A stretch of DNA of 64,000 nucleotides, from NCBI GenBank assembly GCA_019638705.1, contig JAHBTI010000002.1, forward strand, positions 124,001 through 188,000, in the 5' to 3' direction. The notes beneath the pieces are model-generated. The model did not search any database. It saw only the letters and a program-made list of their open reading frames with translations, and was not told the origin of the DNA. Shown one piece after another: positions 52,619 through 61,931 of the stretch (positions within the stretch are counted from its first letter, which is position 1; each line of letters opens with the position of its first letter). The translations under genes were made by a program, and so were the position numbers. Source of the DNA: Bacteroidota bacterium (lineage in GTDB: Bacteria; Bacteroidota; Bacteroidia; B-17B0; Aurantibacillaceae).

Positions 52619-53368
52619 TTTCCTAAGCGTATTAGTTGCAGTAGCCTGAACAGTTGGCATGATTAAAATATCGTTAATGTTTACATGCGCGGGGCGGCTC
52701 GCTGTCCAAAACACGGTTTCGGCAATGTCTTCGGGTGTGAGCGGTTGCAAACCCTGATATACTTTTTTTGCCCGGGCTTCGTCGCCGTCATAACGCACAA
52801 GGCTAAATTCAGTTTCCACCATACCGGGGTTTATCGCCGTAACTTTAATATTATGCGGCAACAAATCAATGCGCATGCCTTTGTTTAAGGCATCAACAGC
52901 GTGTTTGGTGGCGCAATATACATTTCCGTTGGCATACACTTCTTTGCCCGCCACAGAACCAATGTTGATGATATGTCCTTTTTTCCGTTCAATCATCAGG
53001 TTTGAAATCAATTTTGTCATGTACAACAAACCTTTGATGTTGGTATCAATCATGCGCTCCCAGTGCGAGATAGTTCCGTCTTGTATGGTAGCAAGTCCCG
53101 CTGCCAAACCTGCATTGTTCACCAGCACATCAATGTTTTTTTCTTCCGCACTTAACGAATTAATTGCTTTTTCACATGCTTCAAAACTGCGAATATCAAA
53201 ACACAAAGGCTTTACCTGAATTTTATATTTTTCCGACAGATTTTTTTCCAGTTCGTTCAACCGCTCTTGTCTTCTGCCCGTGATGATGAGGTTGTAATTA
53301 TTTTTTGCGAAAATTTCCGCGCAGCTTTTTCCTATGCCCGAAGTTGCGCCTGTGATGAGTGCTGTCAT
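52616..53368 (-). CDS. short-chain dehydrogenase/reductase (YdfG-like)
   Basis: 250 residues from the ATG at 53368; an in-frame ATG at 53437 adds a leader not found in SDRs. TGATSGIGKSCAE binds NADP(H), followed by LVNNAGLA, the catalytic Ser in NIGSVAGKE and YCATK with Tyr and Lys. The overall pattern is that of the classical YdfG/serine-3-dehydrogenase group acting on small hydroxy acids. Its start overlaps the stop of the amino-acid permease by 4 nt, so the two may act on related substrates. Exact substrate unknown. Confidence 0.88.
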   Translation of the reverse strand: MTALITGATSGIGKSCAEIFAKNNYNLIITGRRQERLNELEKNLSEKYKIQVKPLCFDIRSFEACEKAINSLSAEEKNIDVLVNNAGLAAGLATIQDGTISHWERMIDTNIKGLLYMTKLISNLMIERKKGHIINIGSVAGKEVYANGNVYCATKHAVDALNKGMRIDLLPHNIKVTAINPGMVETEFSLVRYDGDEARAKKVYQGLQPLTPEDIAETVFWTASRPAHVNINDILIMPTVQATATNTLRK

Positions 53369-55062
53369 TGTTGAGTATTTAATTTGCTTTTTTTGTATCC
53401 GTAAATAAAATAAATAATTAAGCCGATGATGAGCCAAAGGGTAAAACCAATCCAGTTTTTTAATTCAATTTGCGACATCATGTACAAACAACTCAACATA
53501 CCCAAAACAGGAATAAGCGAATGTTTTTTAATAACACATTGCACCGTTATATAAAACGTAATGAGTACAAAAATCCACATTGGCAGATTAAGCATGAAAG
53601 CGTTTAAATCGCTGAGCGAAAAAATAAAATTCGTCAAGGCTTCAACATTGTATTTGAAAATTAAAATCAGCGCGAGAATAACCAACACAGGCATTACAAA
53701 ACGCGAATTGATATAAGGTGTTTTAAATTTGCGTTCTATTTTTTGTTTTTCTAATTGTAACACACCCGCGCACACCAACACAAAAGCAAACAACGTTCCT
53801 ATGCTGCACAAATCGGTTACGGTTTCCATGTTCATAAACAGCGTGCCACCGCCCACAATCACACCCGTAATAATGGTAGAAAAACTTGGCGTATTATATT
53901 TAGGGTGAATTTTTGCAAAACGTTTCGGCAACAAACCGTCTCGGCTCATGCTAAACCATATTCGCGGTTGCCCCAATTGAAACACCAACAATACGCTTGC
54001 CATTGCCACTACCGCGCTCACGGCAATAATGCCCGACAACCATTTTAAGTTCAGCTTTTGAAACACAAACGCCAAAGGGTCGCTTACCGCCAATTCTGTG
54101 TAATTCACCATTCCTGTCAATACCAACGCAATTAACACATATAAAATTGTGCAAATAATAATTGCCCACATCATGCCTTTGGGCAAATCGCGTTGAGGAT
54201 TTTCACATTCTTCTGCTGTTGTGCTGATTGCATCAAAACCAATGTAGGCAAAGAATACAGCCGACACACCTTTTAAAATACCACTGATGCCGTTGGGCGC
54301 AAAGGGATTCCAATTATCGGTATCCACATAAAAAATGCCGACTGCAATGACTAATAACACAACCGCCAATTTTATAATCACCATGGCATTGCTTGCGTTT
54401 TTAGATTCTTTAATGCCGCGATACACCAACCAAGTGATGAGAACGACAATTAAAAGCGCGGGCAAATCGGCAATCAAACGCAAACCAAAAATGCTCGGTG
54501 CGTTTTGCCACGCAAGATAATTTTCTTGCAAACCCGCAGATAAATTTTCAAACGTTTGTCCGTTTTGCAACAATACACTTGCTTCTTTAAAACCCGATTG
54601 TGCAGAAAAAAAATCGCTTGTTGTCCATGCAGGTAAATGAATGTTCATAGAGCCGAGCAAACTTGTAAAATAGCCGCTCCAACCAATGGCTACGGTCATG
54701 TTACCTACGGAATATTCCATAATTAACGCCCAACCGATAATCCACGCAAACAACTCACCAAAAGCAACGTAACTATACGTGTAAGCACTTCCCGCCACGG
54801 GCAAAATACTTGCAAACTCCGCATAAGCAAATGCCGCAAAACCGCAGGCAACGGCAGTAAAAACAAACAGAAACATCACCGCAGGTCCGCCGTCGGCACT
54901 CGCCTGCCCTATTGTGGTAAAAATGCCTGCGCCCACAATGGCGGCAATTCCCAAAGCGGTGAGGTCTTTTACTTTAAGGTGTTTTGCCAAACTGCCGTGA
55001 TGATTTTCTTGCGCCGCATTTTTTAAAATGCTTTCAACAGTTTTTTTTCGGAATAAATTCAT
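53365..55062 (-). CDS. APC-family amino acid permease (CAT-type)
   Basis: 565 residues from the ATG at 55062; a longer frame from 55149 precedes the typical start MNLFRKKTVESIL. About twelve to fourteen membrane helices. Family points are LTALGIAAIVGAGIFTTIG, the YSYVAFGELFAWIIGWALIMEY stretch, FFAYIGFDAISTTAEE and WFSMSRDGLLP. It resembles YfnA/CAT transporters for cationic or branched amino acids. The gene overlaps the SDR start by 4 nt (ATGA). Substrate not predictable. Confidence 0.92.
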   Translation of the reverse strand: MNLFRKKTVESILKNAAQENHHGSLAKHLKVKDLTALGIAAIVGAGIFTTIGQASADGGPAVMFLFVFTAVACGFAAFAYAEFASILPVAGSAYTYSYVAFGELFAWIIGWALIMEYSVGNMTVAIGWSGYFTSLLGSMNIHLPAWTTSDFFSAQSGFKEASVLLQNGQTFENLSAGLQENYLAWQNAPSIFGLRLIADLPALLIVVLITWLVYRGIKESKNASNAMVIIKLAVVLLVIAVGIFYVDTDNWNPFAPNGISGILKGVSAVFFAYIGFDAISTTAEECENPQRDLPKGMMWAIIICTILYVLIALVLTGMVNYTELAVSDPLAFVFQKLNLKWLSGIIAVSAVVAMASVLLVFQLGQPRIWFSMSRDGLLPKRFAKIHPKYNTPSFSTIITGVIVGGGTLFMNMETVTDLCSIGTLFAFVLVCAGVLQLEKQKIERKFKTPYINSRFVMPVLVILALILIFKYNVEALTNFIFSLSDLNAFMLNLPMWIFVLITFYITVQCVIKKHSLIPVLGMLSCLYMMSQIELKNWIGFTLWLIIGLIIYFIYGYKKSKLNTQQ

Positions 55063-55181
55063 TGGCTTTTCGGTGCAGATAAATGTACAAGGAAATTTTA
55101 ATATGTGCTTAACACGAAATGGAGTTGTCAAAACTTGCGCAATAAGCAAAAACTTATTAATTTTGTACCGATGTTTTCGGA

Positions 55182-55343
55182 GTGAATAAAGAACGGGAAA
55201 AAATAAAAAACGATTTGCAAAAGGACTTAATGTTTTATTTGGAACAATACAAGGAATTATCCGTCAGGTCAAAAGAAATGAAACGAGTGATTGACAAAGA
55301 AATTTCTGAACTCATCAGAAAATTAAAAGAATTAGGAAAATGA
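55182..55343 (+). CDS. small 53-residue protein upstream of the DUF5053-like gene
   Basis: A GTG-started frame of 53 codons, highly charged and helical (KEREKIKNDLQKD, LSVRSKEMKRVIDKEISELIRKLKELG). It ends in TGA overlapping the next ATG by 4 nt, a strong sign of translational coupling. No family is recognised. The next gene is likewise small and charged, and together they look like a two-gene unit, perhaps of mobile-element origin. The start could instead be the ATG at 55230, which would leave 37 codons. Confidence 0.6.
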   Translation: MNKEREKIKNDLQKDLMFYLEQYKELSVRSKEMKRVIDKEISELIRKLKELGK

Positions 55344-55732
55344 GCACAGTAGAAAAAGTAAAAAAATTAAAAGCAAAATACATCAATGCTAAAAGCAAAA
55401 CCGAAAAGACGGCTATTAACAAAGAGCTTGAAGCCTTGAACAAAAAAGACCCTAATGCATACGCGCAGGCAATTATTGCTTGCATGAAGGAGTCTAACCG
55501 CATTGCCGATGAATTATTAGTTAAAAAACAATTAGAAAATATTCTTCCCGCTGTTTCCATTGCTTATATCGCCAAGAACTATTTCAAAAAAAGCAACGAA
55601 TGGTTTTATCAAAAACTTAACGGCAACATTGTAAATGGCAAACAAGCCGAATTTTCTAAAAGCGAATTAAAAATCCTGAATTTTGCTTTTCAAGATTTAA
55701 GCCGAAAATTTGCGGCGGTATGTGTAGCCTGA
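55340..55732 (+). CDS. DUF5053-like small protein
   Basis: 130 residues. The segment AQAIIACMKESNRIADELLVKKQLENILPAVSIAYIAKNYFKKSNEWFYQKLNGNIVNGKQAEFSKSE matches the DUF5053 pattern of Bacteroidota: an N-terminal helical stretch, then a helix-turn-helix-like region (YIAKNYFKKSNEWFYQKLNG). This may bind nucleic acid. The N-terminus is Lys-rich. It is coupled to the 53-residue gene upstream. Function unknown; such genes are often seen near mobile elements, but none is visible here. Confidence 0.75.
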   Translation: MSTVEKVKKLKAKYINAKSKTEKTAINKELEALNKKDPNAYAQAIIACMKESNRIADELLVKKQLENILPAVSIAYIAKNYFKKSNEWFYQKLNGNIVNGKQAEFSKSELKILNFAFQDLSRKFAAVCVA

Positions 55733-55760
55733 TAAAATTTAGAAGTAAAAGTACAAAACA

Positions 55761-56423
55761 ATGAAAATTCAACTGTTTATATTACTTTTTCTTTCATCTT
55801 TCATTGGTTATCCGCAATCATCAAATAATAAATTGGATAAAAATGCACACTGGATAAAAATAATGTGGACAGATAATTTGTCGGGCGATTTTTCATTCAA
55901 AGAAAACTGGAGTTATCGCGAAGAAGGTGTTTATGTTAATATTTTCGGACAATTGAGCTGTGACGGCATTTGCCCGCCTGAAATTGACAGAATGAAAAAC
56001 GGTGAAGGCAAAATATTTGAAGATTCGCTTACCGTTTTTTATAAAGTGCTTGATACAACTCCTCAATTTCATTCCATAAAATCGGATGTTTCAACATACG
56101 AATATTTCAACTCTGATTTTATTAACTTTAAAAAACAACCCAATAATTCAATACTTGGTTGGACAGTATGCAACGTTTCAACGCACAGCAGTTTAAATAT
56201 CAAATTAGTTAATGATTCTTTAACCGCTTGGATAGACTTTAACAGCATAGCGCATTTAGGCGAACATATTTTTCTGCTTAAAGAAGGCTGTTTTAAACTT
56301 GACAAAACGCTGTTTTCTAAACGCATAATCAAAACTGAATTTTATTTTTTGTTTAAAAACACAATAGAGCCAAAAAATAAAATGTATTGGAAAGGGCTGA
56401 TTTATAGTGAAATTCAAGACTAA
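55761..56423 (+). CDS. hypothetical exported protein
   Basis: 220 residues. Signal peptide MKIQLFILLFLSSFIGYPQ. The mature part is beta-rich (HWIKIMWTDNLSGDFSFKENWSYREEGVY, LSCDGICPPEIDRM, YFLFKNTIEPKNKMYWKGLIY) with cysteines C68/C72-like in LSCDGICPP that may pair. I recognise no family. It is 28 bp after the DUF5053-like gene on the same strand, and 4 bp short of the convergent membrane protein. Lower-complexity AT-rich text than the neighbours. Confidence 0.65.
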   Translation: MKIQLFILLFLSSFIGYPQSSNNKLDKNAHWIKIMWTDNLSGDFSFKENWSYREEGVYVNIFGQLSCDGICPPEIDRMKNGEGKIFEDSLTVFYKVLDTTPQFHSIKSDVSTYEYFNSDFINFKKQPNNSILGWTVCNVSTHSSLNIKLVNDSLTAWIDFNSIAHLGEHIFLLKEGCFKLDKTLFSKRIIKTEFYFLFKNTIEPKNKMYWKGLIYSEIQD

Positions 56424-56427
56424 GCGT

Positions 56428-57918
56428 TTATGTTTTTCTTTCAGGCAAATAATACACCCCCGCCAACAAAATAAAAACCACCACAGGCGCACGATACCTG
56501 AAAATTGCACCGCTGTTGGGCGTGGTAAGCCCTATAATAAAACAAACCGAAAGTGCAATAAACAAAAATAGCAAAGCGGGAAAAGGTTCTTTTTTATTTT
56601 TGATAAAAGAAATAAAGCACACCATTAAAGAAATAAGAATTGCCAAATTTTCAAACGAAGCTAACATTTGCATGATGCTTTTTGCATTGAAGAAAAACGG
56701 ATAAAACAAGCTGTAATAAAAAGCCGAAACCGTTTTTGTGAAATTATTTTTTCCGTAATCGGCGAGGGCAATGTTAGAACCGCCTTGCGGCGTTTGAAAC
56801 ACTAAATTGTATTGCGTTACGGTGTCTTGATTGGCAGTGCAATACAAAGTATCTTGGTTGTGATTGTCTTCCCAATAGGTGTAAGGCACATTTTTTTTAA
56901 TGGTGTATGTAGCAGGATTGTTTTGAATTTTATTTACCAAACTTGTATCGTATTCCAAACGAATGTAAGTGGTATCACCTGCCAAAAAAATGCCGCCGTT
57001 TGCCACACCTGCAAAATTGCGCTGATGATGAAGTGCCGCTTCAAATAAAGATGTGTGTTTTACTTTTTCAACTAAAAAGTTGGCAGCAATAATTCCGAGA
57101 AGCATGATTGAAAAAAATACAAGATTTTTATATTTTACTTTTTGAAGAAAGAAAAACAGCGCAAAGGAAACTGCCGAAATACAGAGCACATAAGGCTTTA
57201 GAAGTATTGATAAAAACAGCAAAAACGCAAGCCACAAAAAATTTAACAAAGAAAATTTTCCAAAAACAATTCGTTTCAACTGATACGCCGTGCAGCCCAA
57301 CACAAACACAACCAAACTTTCTTTGAGCAAAGCCCCTGTGTAAAACCATAATGCAGGAAAAAAACAAAGAATAAGCAACACAAATAGTTCTTTTCCCTCA
57401 AAAAATTGTTTAATGCTTTTGTATAGAAAAAAAATGCCCACAAAACTTAAAAAGCAAGAAAACAACGCGTGAACAAAATACGAGTTGAATGCAATAAAAT
57501 GCAATAACGAATGTATGCGAATAACAATGCGGTTATCGTTGTAAAAAAAATCTTTTACATAGCCGTTGTCCCAATTCATGGTATTTACAATACATTCTTT
57601 AAACACATACGAGTTTTCGTTTTCATCTTGCAAGCCGAACAAAATTTTTAAATACTCCACAAAATTTGTGTGCGAAAAATTGTTCAGCACGTTTGCATCG
57701 TGATAAAAAATGCCTGCATCTAAATGGTCTATGCCGCCGTACAGTTTTTTGTACAACAGGTAAAACACAGGCACGGCAAGCAGTTTCAGCACAAACAAAA
57801 CCGCAGCTTGTTTTTTGGAAATTTTATCGTCGTTAAACAAACCGAAAAAACCGTTATAAAAAATCAGCGCAGAAAATAAAACGGCGTATGTAAGAAAAGC
57901 AATCAAATTATTGCTCAT
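56428..57918 (-). CDS. polytopic membrane protein, possible glycosyltransferase or polymerase
   Basis: 496 residues with about ten to twelve membrane helices. A periplasmic loop in the middle of the second half (HHQRNFAGVANGGIFLAGDTTYIRLEYDTS to SNIALADYGKNNF) is long. The helix FFPALWFYTGALLKESLVVFVLG and the C-terminal SGAIFRYRAPVVVFILLAGVYYL with Arg in a helix resemble oligosaccharide-unit or PMT-like membrane proteins, but I cannot assign a family. It overlaps the upstream PAP2 phosphatase by 11 nt, hinting at a lipid-linked sugar pathway. Confidence 0.7.
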   Translation of the reverse strand: MSNNLIAFLTYAVLFSALIFYNGFFGLFNDDKISKKQAAVLFVLKLLAVPVFYLLYKKLYGGIDHLDAGIFYHDANVLNNFSHTNFVEYLKILFGLQDENENSYVFKECIVNTMNWDNGYVKDFFYNDNRIVIRIHSLLHFIAFNSYFVHALFSCFLSFVGIFFLYKSIKQFFEGKELFVLLILCFFPALWFYTGALLKESLVVFVLGCTAYQLKRIVFGKFSLLNFLWLAFLLFLSILLKPYVLCISAVSFALFFFLQKVKYKNLVFFSIMLLGIIAANFLVEKVKHTSLFEAALHHQRNFAGVANGGIFLAGDTTYIRLEYDTSLVNKIQNNPATYTIKKNVPYTYWEDNHNQDTLYCTANQDTVTQYNLVFQTPQGGSNIALADYGKNNFTKTVSAFYYSLFYPFFFNAKSIMQMLASFENLAILISLMVCFISFIKNKKEPFPALLFLFIALSVCFIIGLTTPNSGAIFRYRAPVVVFILLAGVYYLPERKT

Positions 57919-58489
57919 TAAATTTAAAAAAATAAGTATTCATCACCCAAAACACAATATTGCCAAACAAAACTCCGTCAATTATTCCCACAGCAATATC
58001 ACTTGGGTAATGTACGCCCAAATACATTCGGGTATAAACAATCAACAAAGGATAAAGAAAAAGCAAATACTTATATTTTTTTTGCCACCAGTTTACACAG
58101 CAAAAAATGAATGTAAAAACGCCAAAGGTGTTGGCGGCGTGTCCCGAAAAAAAACCGAATTTACCGCCGCGATACTCGTTTACAATATGCACCTGCTCTT
58201 TAATTTCTAAATTATGCGTGGGGCGATAACGTTTTACGCCATGTTTAATAAGATTGGAAGACATATCGGTACAGGCAAACACAATGGCGCAACCCAACAC
58301 AAACTCTGCCGCTTTTTTTACAGAAAATTTTTTGTAGAACGCAAACGCCACGGCAAAAATTGCAGCCACGCTTATCATGGTAGCAAATTTTTCGCTGAGG
58401 TAATACATAAAGCTGTCAAGCAAAGGCGCGTGCCATGAATTAATGACGAGCAACAATGCCCTGTCAAACAGTTCCAAGGTTTCAATCAT
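57908..58489 (-). CDS. PAP2-family phosphatase
   Basis: 193 residues, about five to six membrane helices. The PAP2 catalytic tripartite motif is complete: KRYRP, FFSGHAANTF (with the His) and RMYLGVHYPSD. It should dephosphorylate a lipid such as phosphatidate, undecaprenyl diphosphate or lipid A. Its end overlaps the 496-residue membrane protein by 11 nt, so the two are probably translated together. Divergent from the TPR protein across 127 bp. Confidence 0.92.
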   Translation of the reverse strand: MIETLELFDRALLLVINSWHAPLLDSFMYYLSEKFATMISVAAIFAVAFAFYKKFSVKKAAEFVLGCAIVFACTDMSSNLIKHGVKRYRPTHNLEIKEQVHIVNEYRGGKFGFFSGHAANTFGVFTFIFCCVNWWQKKYKYLLFLYPLLIVYTRMYLGVHYPSDIAVGIIDGVLFGNIVFWVMNTYFFKFNEQ

Positions 58490-58558
58490 GTTTTAAAAGT
58501 ACAAAATCTCTGTGTTCGTTATTAAAACCCTTCTGTTTAGAACTAAATTTTTGCGCGT

Positions 58559-58589
58559 TTTGGCTGTAAAGAGTTTTTATATAGTTTAG
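58559..58589 (+). promoter_or_regulatory. Bacteroidota-type promoter for the TPR protein
   Basis: TTTG (58559-58562), a 19-nt spacer and TAGTTTAG (58582-58589), one mismatch from TAnnTTTG. The expected start is about 20 nt before the ATG at 58617. Confidence 0.5.
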
Positions 58590-58616
58590 TAAACAGTCGT
58601 TTATAACATTTTATCA

Positions 58617-59672
58617 ATGATACGTCCATTATTTATCAGCCTTTTTGTTTTTACCGCAATAACGCTGAAATCGCAAGATACCGTAAAAGTAGCGGCAACG
58701 CTTACCCCCGACCAACAAGCCGAACAGGATTATAACAAAGGGCTTGCTGCGCTGAATAACAGCGATTATAACACCGCCATAGATTTGTTTTCAAAATGCT
58801 TGGCACAAAAAACCGATTTTGACAAGGCATTTATTAACCGCGCCGTTGCGTTTACCAAAATGAAACGCTACAACGAAGCCATGTCTGACATTAATCTGGT
58901 AATTAAACTGCAACCCGAAAATGCCGAATTGTATTTTTACCGAAGCCTTATTTTTATGGGGCTTGCTCAGCGCGACAGTCAAAATGTAATGCTGGATTAT
59001 TGCTTAAAATTAAATGCAGGTCATGCCGAAGCAGCGTATTACAAAGGTTTGCTGGCGTATGAAGACAAAAATTTAGACGGTGCCATCCGTTTCTTTTCTA
59101 TGGCAGCAGGTTCAAAACCCGATTATGTGTATGCCTATAACGACAGAGGCTCTGTCAAGCGCGCCAAAGGCGATTATGCAGGCGCGGCAGCCGATTACGA
59201 AAAAGCATTGCTGATAGATAATTCTTATGCCTTTATTCATAACAATTTGGGTTCTGCTTACCGCTCAGCAAAAAATTACAAAAAAGCCCTTGCCGCATAC
59301 AGCAAGGCATTAGAGTTAAATCCCAACTATTTAATTGCGTTAAACAATCGCGGTACGGCGCATTTTGAAAACAACGATTTAAAATCTGCCGAACAAGATT
59401 TTGAAGAGGTGCTGAAACAAGACCCGAATAATTCCTCTGCATACAACAACCTGTGTTCCATTGCCATAAAAAATCAAGATTATGCCAAAGCCAAAGAACT
59501 TGCAAGCAAAGCCATTCAGTTAGACACTAAAAACGGAGCAGCGTATTACAACCGCGGCATTGCCCGCCAAATGCTGCGCGAAGAAGACGAGTGCTGCGCC
59601 GATTGGAAAAAAGCTGTGGAGCTTGGCGTGGACGGCGCAAAAATTTTTATTAATACATCTTGCCTGAATTAA
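58617..59672 (+). CDS. secreted TPR-repeat protein
   Basis: 351 residues. Signal peptide MIRPLFISLFVFTAITLKSQ. About eight tetratricopeptide units follow, with clear W/A/Y signatures: AEQDYNKGLAALNNSDYNTAIDLFSKCL, AYNDRGSVKRAKGDYAGAAADYEKALLI, HNNLGSAYRSAKNYKKALAAYSKALEL, NNRGTAHFENNDLKSAEQDFEEVLK, YYNRGIARQMLREEDECCADWKKAVEL. TPR proteins scaffold other proteins. It lies 9 bp before the PorE-like gene, so it may act in the same periplasmic assembly. Confidence 0.85.
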   Translation: MIRPLFISLFVFTAITLKSQDTVKVAATLTPDQQAEQDYNKGLAALNNSDYNTAIDLFSKCLAQKTDFDKAFINRAVAFTKMKRYNEAMSDINLVIKLQPENAELYFYRSLIFMGLAQRDSQNVMLDYCLKLNAGHAEAAYYKGLLAYEDKNLDGAIRFFSMAAGSKPDYVYAYNDRGSVKRAKGDYAGAAADYEKALLIDNSYAFIHNNLGSAYRSAKNYKKALAAYSKALELNPNYLIALNNRGTAHFENNDLKSAEQDFEEVLKQDPNNSSAYNNLCSIAIKNQDYAKAKELASKAIQLDTKNGAAYYNRGIARQMLREEDECCADWKKAVELGVDGAKIFINTSCLN

Positions 59673-59681
59673 AAAAACACT

Positions 59682-61838
59682 ATGAAAAAAAGTATATACA
59701 CCTTTTTGTTTTTAAACACCTTTTTTTTGCTGCCCGCGCAAAGCGTGGAGTTTGATAAAAACAATTTTCTTACACGCAAAGATGAATTTAAAGATGCCAT
59801 GCGCAAGTACGAAGCGGGCTTGATTTTTTATACAGAGGGGCGAAAAGATTTTGACGATTTCAGAAGGTCGTTCATCATGAACAAAAAATATTTTCCCATA
59901 AGCCTGTTTGATTACAGACATTCGGGCGACCAAAGTTTTCGCAATGCCATAACTCCCTTAACCGATGCCAACCGTTTTAATGCCAGAAGCGTAAAACTCA
60001 ATTATATGCTCGGCTTTAGTTGGTTTGTAACTTCGCCGCTAAGCAAAGAAACCATACATTATTTAGAAACCGCCTACGCCCTGCAAGATAATTCGGGAGA
60101 AACCGATGTGGCGTACTGGCTGGCTTGGGCGTATCACCTCAACAGCCGCTGGGACGATGCCATTAAATATTACGAAGAACATTTAACGCATTTACAAAAA
60201 CGTGCAAAAGCCAATGCCCTTGCCATTGAAGATGTAAACAAAAAAATTGCCGAGTGCCATTCGGGAAAAACATTAAGTGCAAAACCTGAACGTGTGTTTG
60301 TAGATAATTTGGGCGAAAACGTAAACAGCCATTTTCCAGAATACAGCCCTTCTATTACGGCAGACGAGGGAACAATTTTTTTTACCTCGCGCCGCCCCAA
60401 CGGTGGTAAACGCGATGTAAACGACAACGGTTATTTTGAAGATGTGTATTCTTCCGCCAAAGAAAAAGGCAAATGGCAAGCTGCAAAATCTTTGGGTAAA
60501 CTTATAAATACCGACGGACACGATGCTACCGCAGGGCTTTCGCCCGACGGCACAAAATTGTTTCTGTACCGCTCTACGCCAACAGACGGAGGCGATATTT
60601 ATCAAAGCGAATTGCTGGGTTCGGAATGGAGAACGCCTGTACATTTGAATAAAAACATAAACACCAAGTTTCGCGAAATGAGTGTGAGCATGAGTTTTGA
60701 CGGCAAACGCCTGTACTTTATCAGCGACAGGCAAATTGGCGGCTTTGGCGGTAACGATATTTATTACTGCGATATGGACGCCGCCACAGGCGACTGGGGC
60801 ATTGCAAAAAATTTGGGCGCGGAAATAAATACCAAATACGATGAAGAAGCCGTGTTTATGCACCCTGACGGAAAAACCATGTATTTCAGCAGCAAAGGAT
60901 ACAACAGCATGGGCGGCTACGATGTGTTTAAATCAACGTTGGTAAACGGCAAATGGAGCGCACCTGTAAATTTGGGCTACCCCATTAACGGACCTGACGA
61001 TGATGTGTATTTTGTGGTAAGCGGCAGCGGCAACCGCGCCTATTTTGCTTCGGCAAAGCCGGGTGGTTTTGGCGACCATGACTTGTATAAAATTACCTTT
61101 CTTGGTCCTGAAAAATCGCCTCTGTTAAGTACGCAAGACCAACTTTTGGCAATGGTGGCAAATCCCGTAAGCGATTTAAAAACGCAAAGCGCGGTAGAAG
61201 TAAAATCTGCCAAACTCACCATTTTAAAAGGCTTAATTTATGAAGAGGGCGAAAAGAAAAAACCTTTGGAATCAAGCATTGAATTAATTGATAACGAAAA
61301 AAATGTGGTGTTGGCAACCTTTAAATCAAACAGCAGCACAGGCAAATATTTAGTAACCCTGCCAAGCGGCAAAAACTACGGGCTTGTGGTAAAAAACGAA
61401 GGTTATTTATTCCATTCCGAAAACTTTGATTTGCCCGACAGCACCGACTTTCAGGAATTTAATTTAGACATTGCCTTAAAGAAAATTGAAGTGGGCAGTA
61501 TCATCATTCTCAAAAATATTTTCTTTGATTCGGGCAAAAGCACTATTCGTTCGGAGTCTGCCAATGAACTGGCGCGTTTGGTAAAACTCTTAAAAGATAA
61601 TCCGAGTTTGAAAATTGAAATCTCCAGCCATACCGATAACATTGGCTCTGACGATTACAACATGAAGCTCAGCAACGAGCGTTCCAAATCGGTGGTTGAT
61701 TATCTTATAGGACACAGCGTTCCTGCAACGCGCCTTGTTGCCAAAGGCTACGGCGAAACCAGACCCGTAGAAAGCAACGACACCGCCGAAGGCAGACAAA
61801 ACAACCGCCGCACCGAGTTTAAAATTTTAGAGAAATAA
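59682..61838 (+). CDS. PorE-like OmpA/PD40/TPR outer-membrane protein (T9SS-associated)
   Basis: 718 residues. Signal peptide MKKSIYTFLFLNTFFLLPAQ. A TPR-type region (LETAYALQDNSGETDVAYWLAWAYHLNSRWDDAIKYYEEHL) is followed by PD40/WD40-like propeller blades with TxEGTIFFTSRRPNGGKRDV, DGTKLFLYRST, DGKRLYFISDRQIGGFGGNDIYYC, DGKTMYFSSKGYNSMGGYDVF and RAYFASAKPGGFGDHDLY. A carboxypeptidase-regulatory-like domain follows, then a C-terminal OmpA domain (FFDSGKSTI, SHTDNIGSDDYNMKLSNERSKSVVDYL, GYGETRPVESNDTAEGRQNNRR). This order, TPR-propeller-CRD-OmpA, is that of PorE, which ties the T9SS to peptidoglycan. Other OmpA-PD40 proteins share it, so the assignment is to the group. Confidence 0.87.
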   Translation: MKKSIYTFLFLNTFFLLPAQSVEFDKNNFLTRKDEFKDAMRKYEAGLIFYTEGRKDFDDFRRSFIMNKKYFPISLFDYRHSGDQSFRNAITPLTDANRFNARSVKLNYMLGFSWFVTSPLSKETIHYLETAYALQDNSGETDVAYWLAWAYHLNSRWDDAIKYYEEHLTHLQKRAKANALAIEDVNKKIAECHSGKTLSAKPERVFVDNLGENVNSHFPEYSPSITADEGTIFFTSRRPNGGKRDVNDNGYFEDVYSSAKEKGKWQAAKSLGKLINTDGHDATAGLSPDGTKLFLYRSTPTDGGDIYQSELLGSEWRTPVHLNKNINTKFREMSVSMSFDGKRLYFISDRQIGGFGGNDIYYCDMDAATGDWGIAKNLGAEINTKYDEEAVFMHPDGKTMYFSSKGYNSMGGYDVFKSTLVNGKWSAPVNLGYPINGPDDDVYFVVSGSGNRAYFASAKPGGFGDHDLYKITFLGPEKSPLLSTQDQLLAMVANPVSDLKTQSAVEVKSAKLTILKGLIYEEGEKKKPLESSIELIDNEKNVVLATFKSNSSTGKYLVTLPSGKNYGLVVKNEGYLFHSENFDLPDSTDFQEFNLDIALKKIEVGSIIILKNIFFDSGKSTIRSESANELARLVKLLKDNPSLKIEISSHTDNIGSDDYNMKLSNERSKSVVDYLIGHSVPATRLVAKGYGETRPVESNDTAEGRQNNRRTEFKILEK

Positions 61839-61931
61839 TTTTGATGAAAACTATTTTATCGTGTTGCTAAATGCTGTAATTTAGCGGCACTTAAAATTTT
61901 TCATTCATCAATTCTTTTAAAACAAAATCTT

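Noticed and set aside
60273..60863. 196-residue open frame on the minus strand within the PorE-like gene
   Set aside because: Antisense to the propeller blades; no signal, motif or coherent hydrophobicity.
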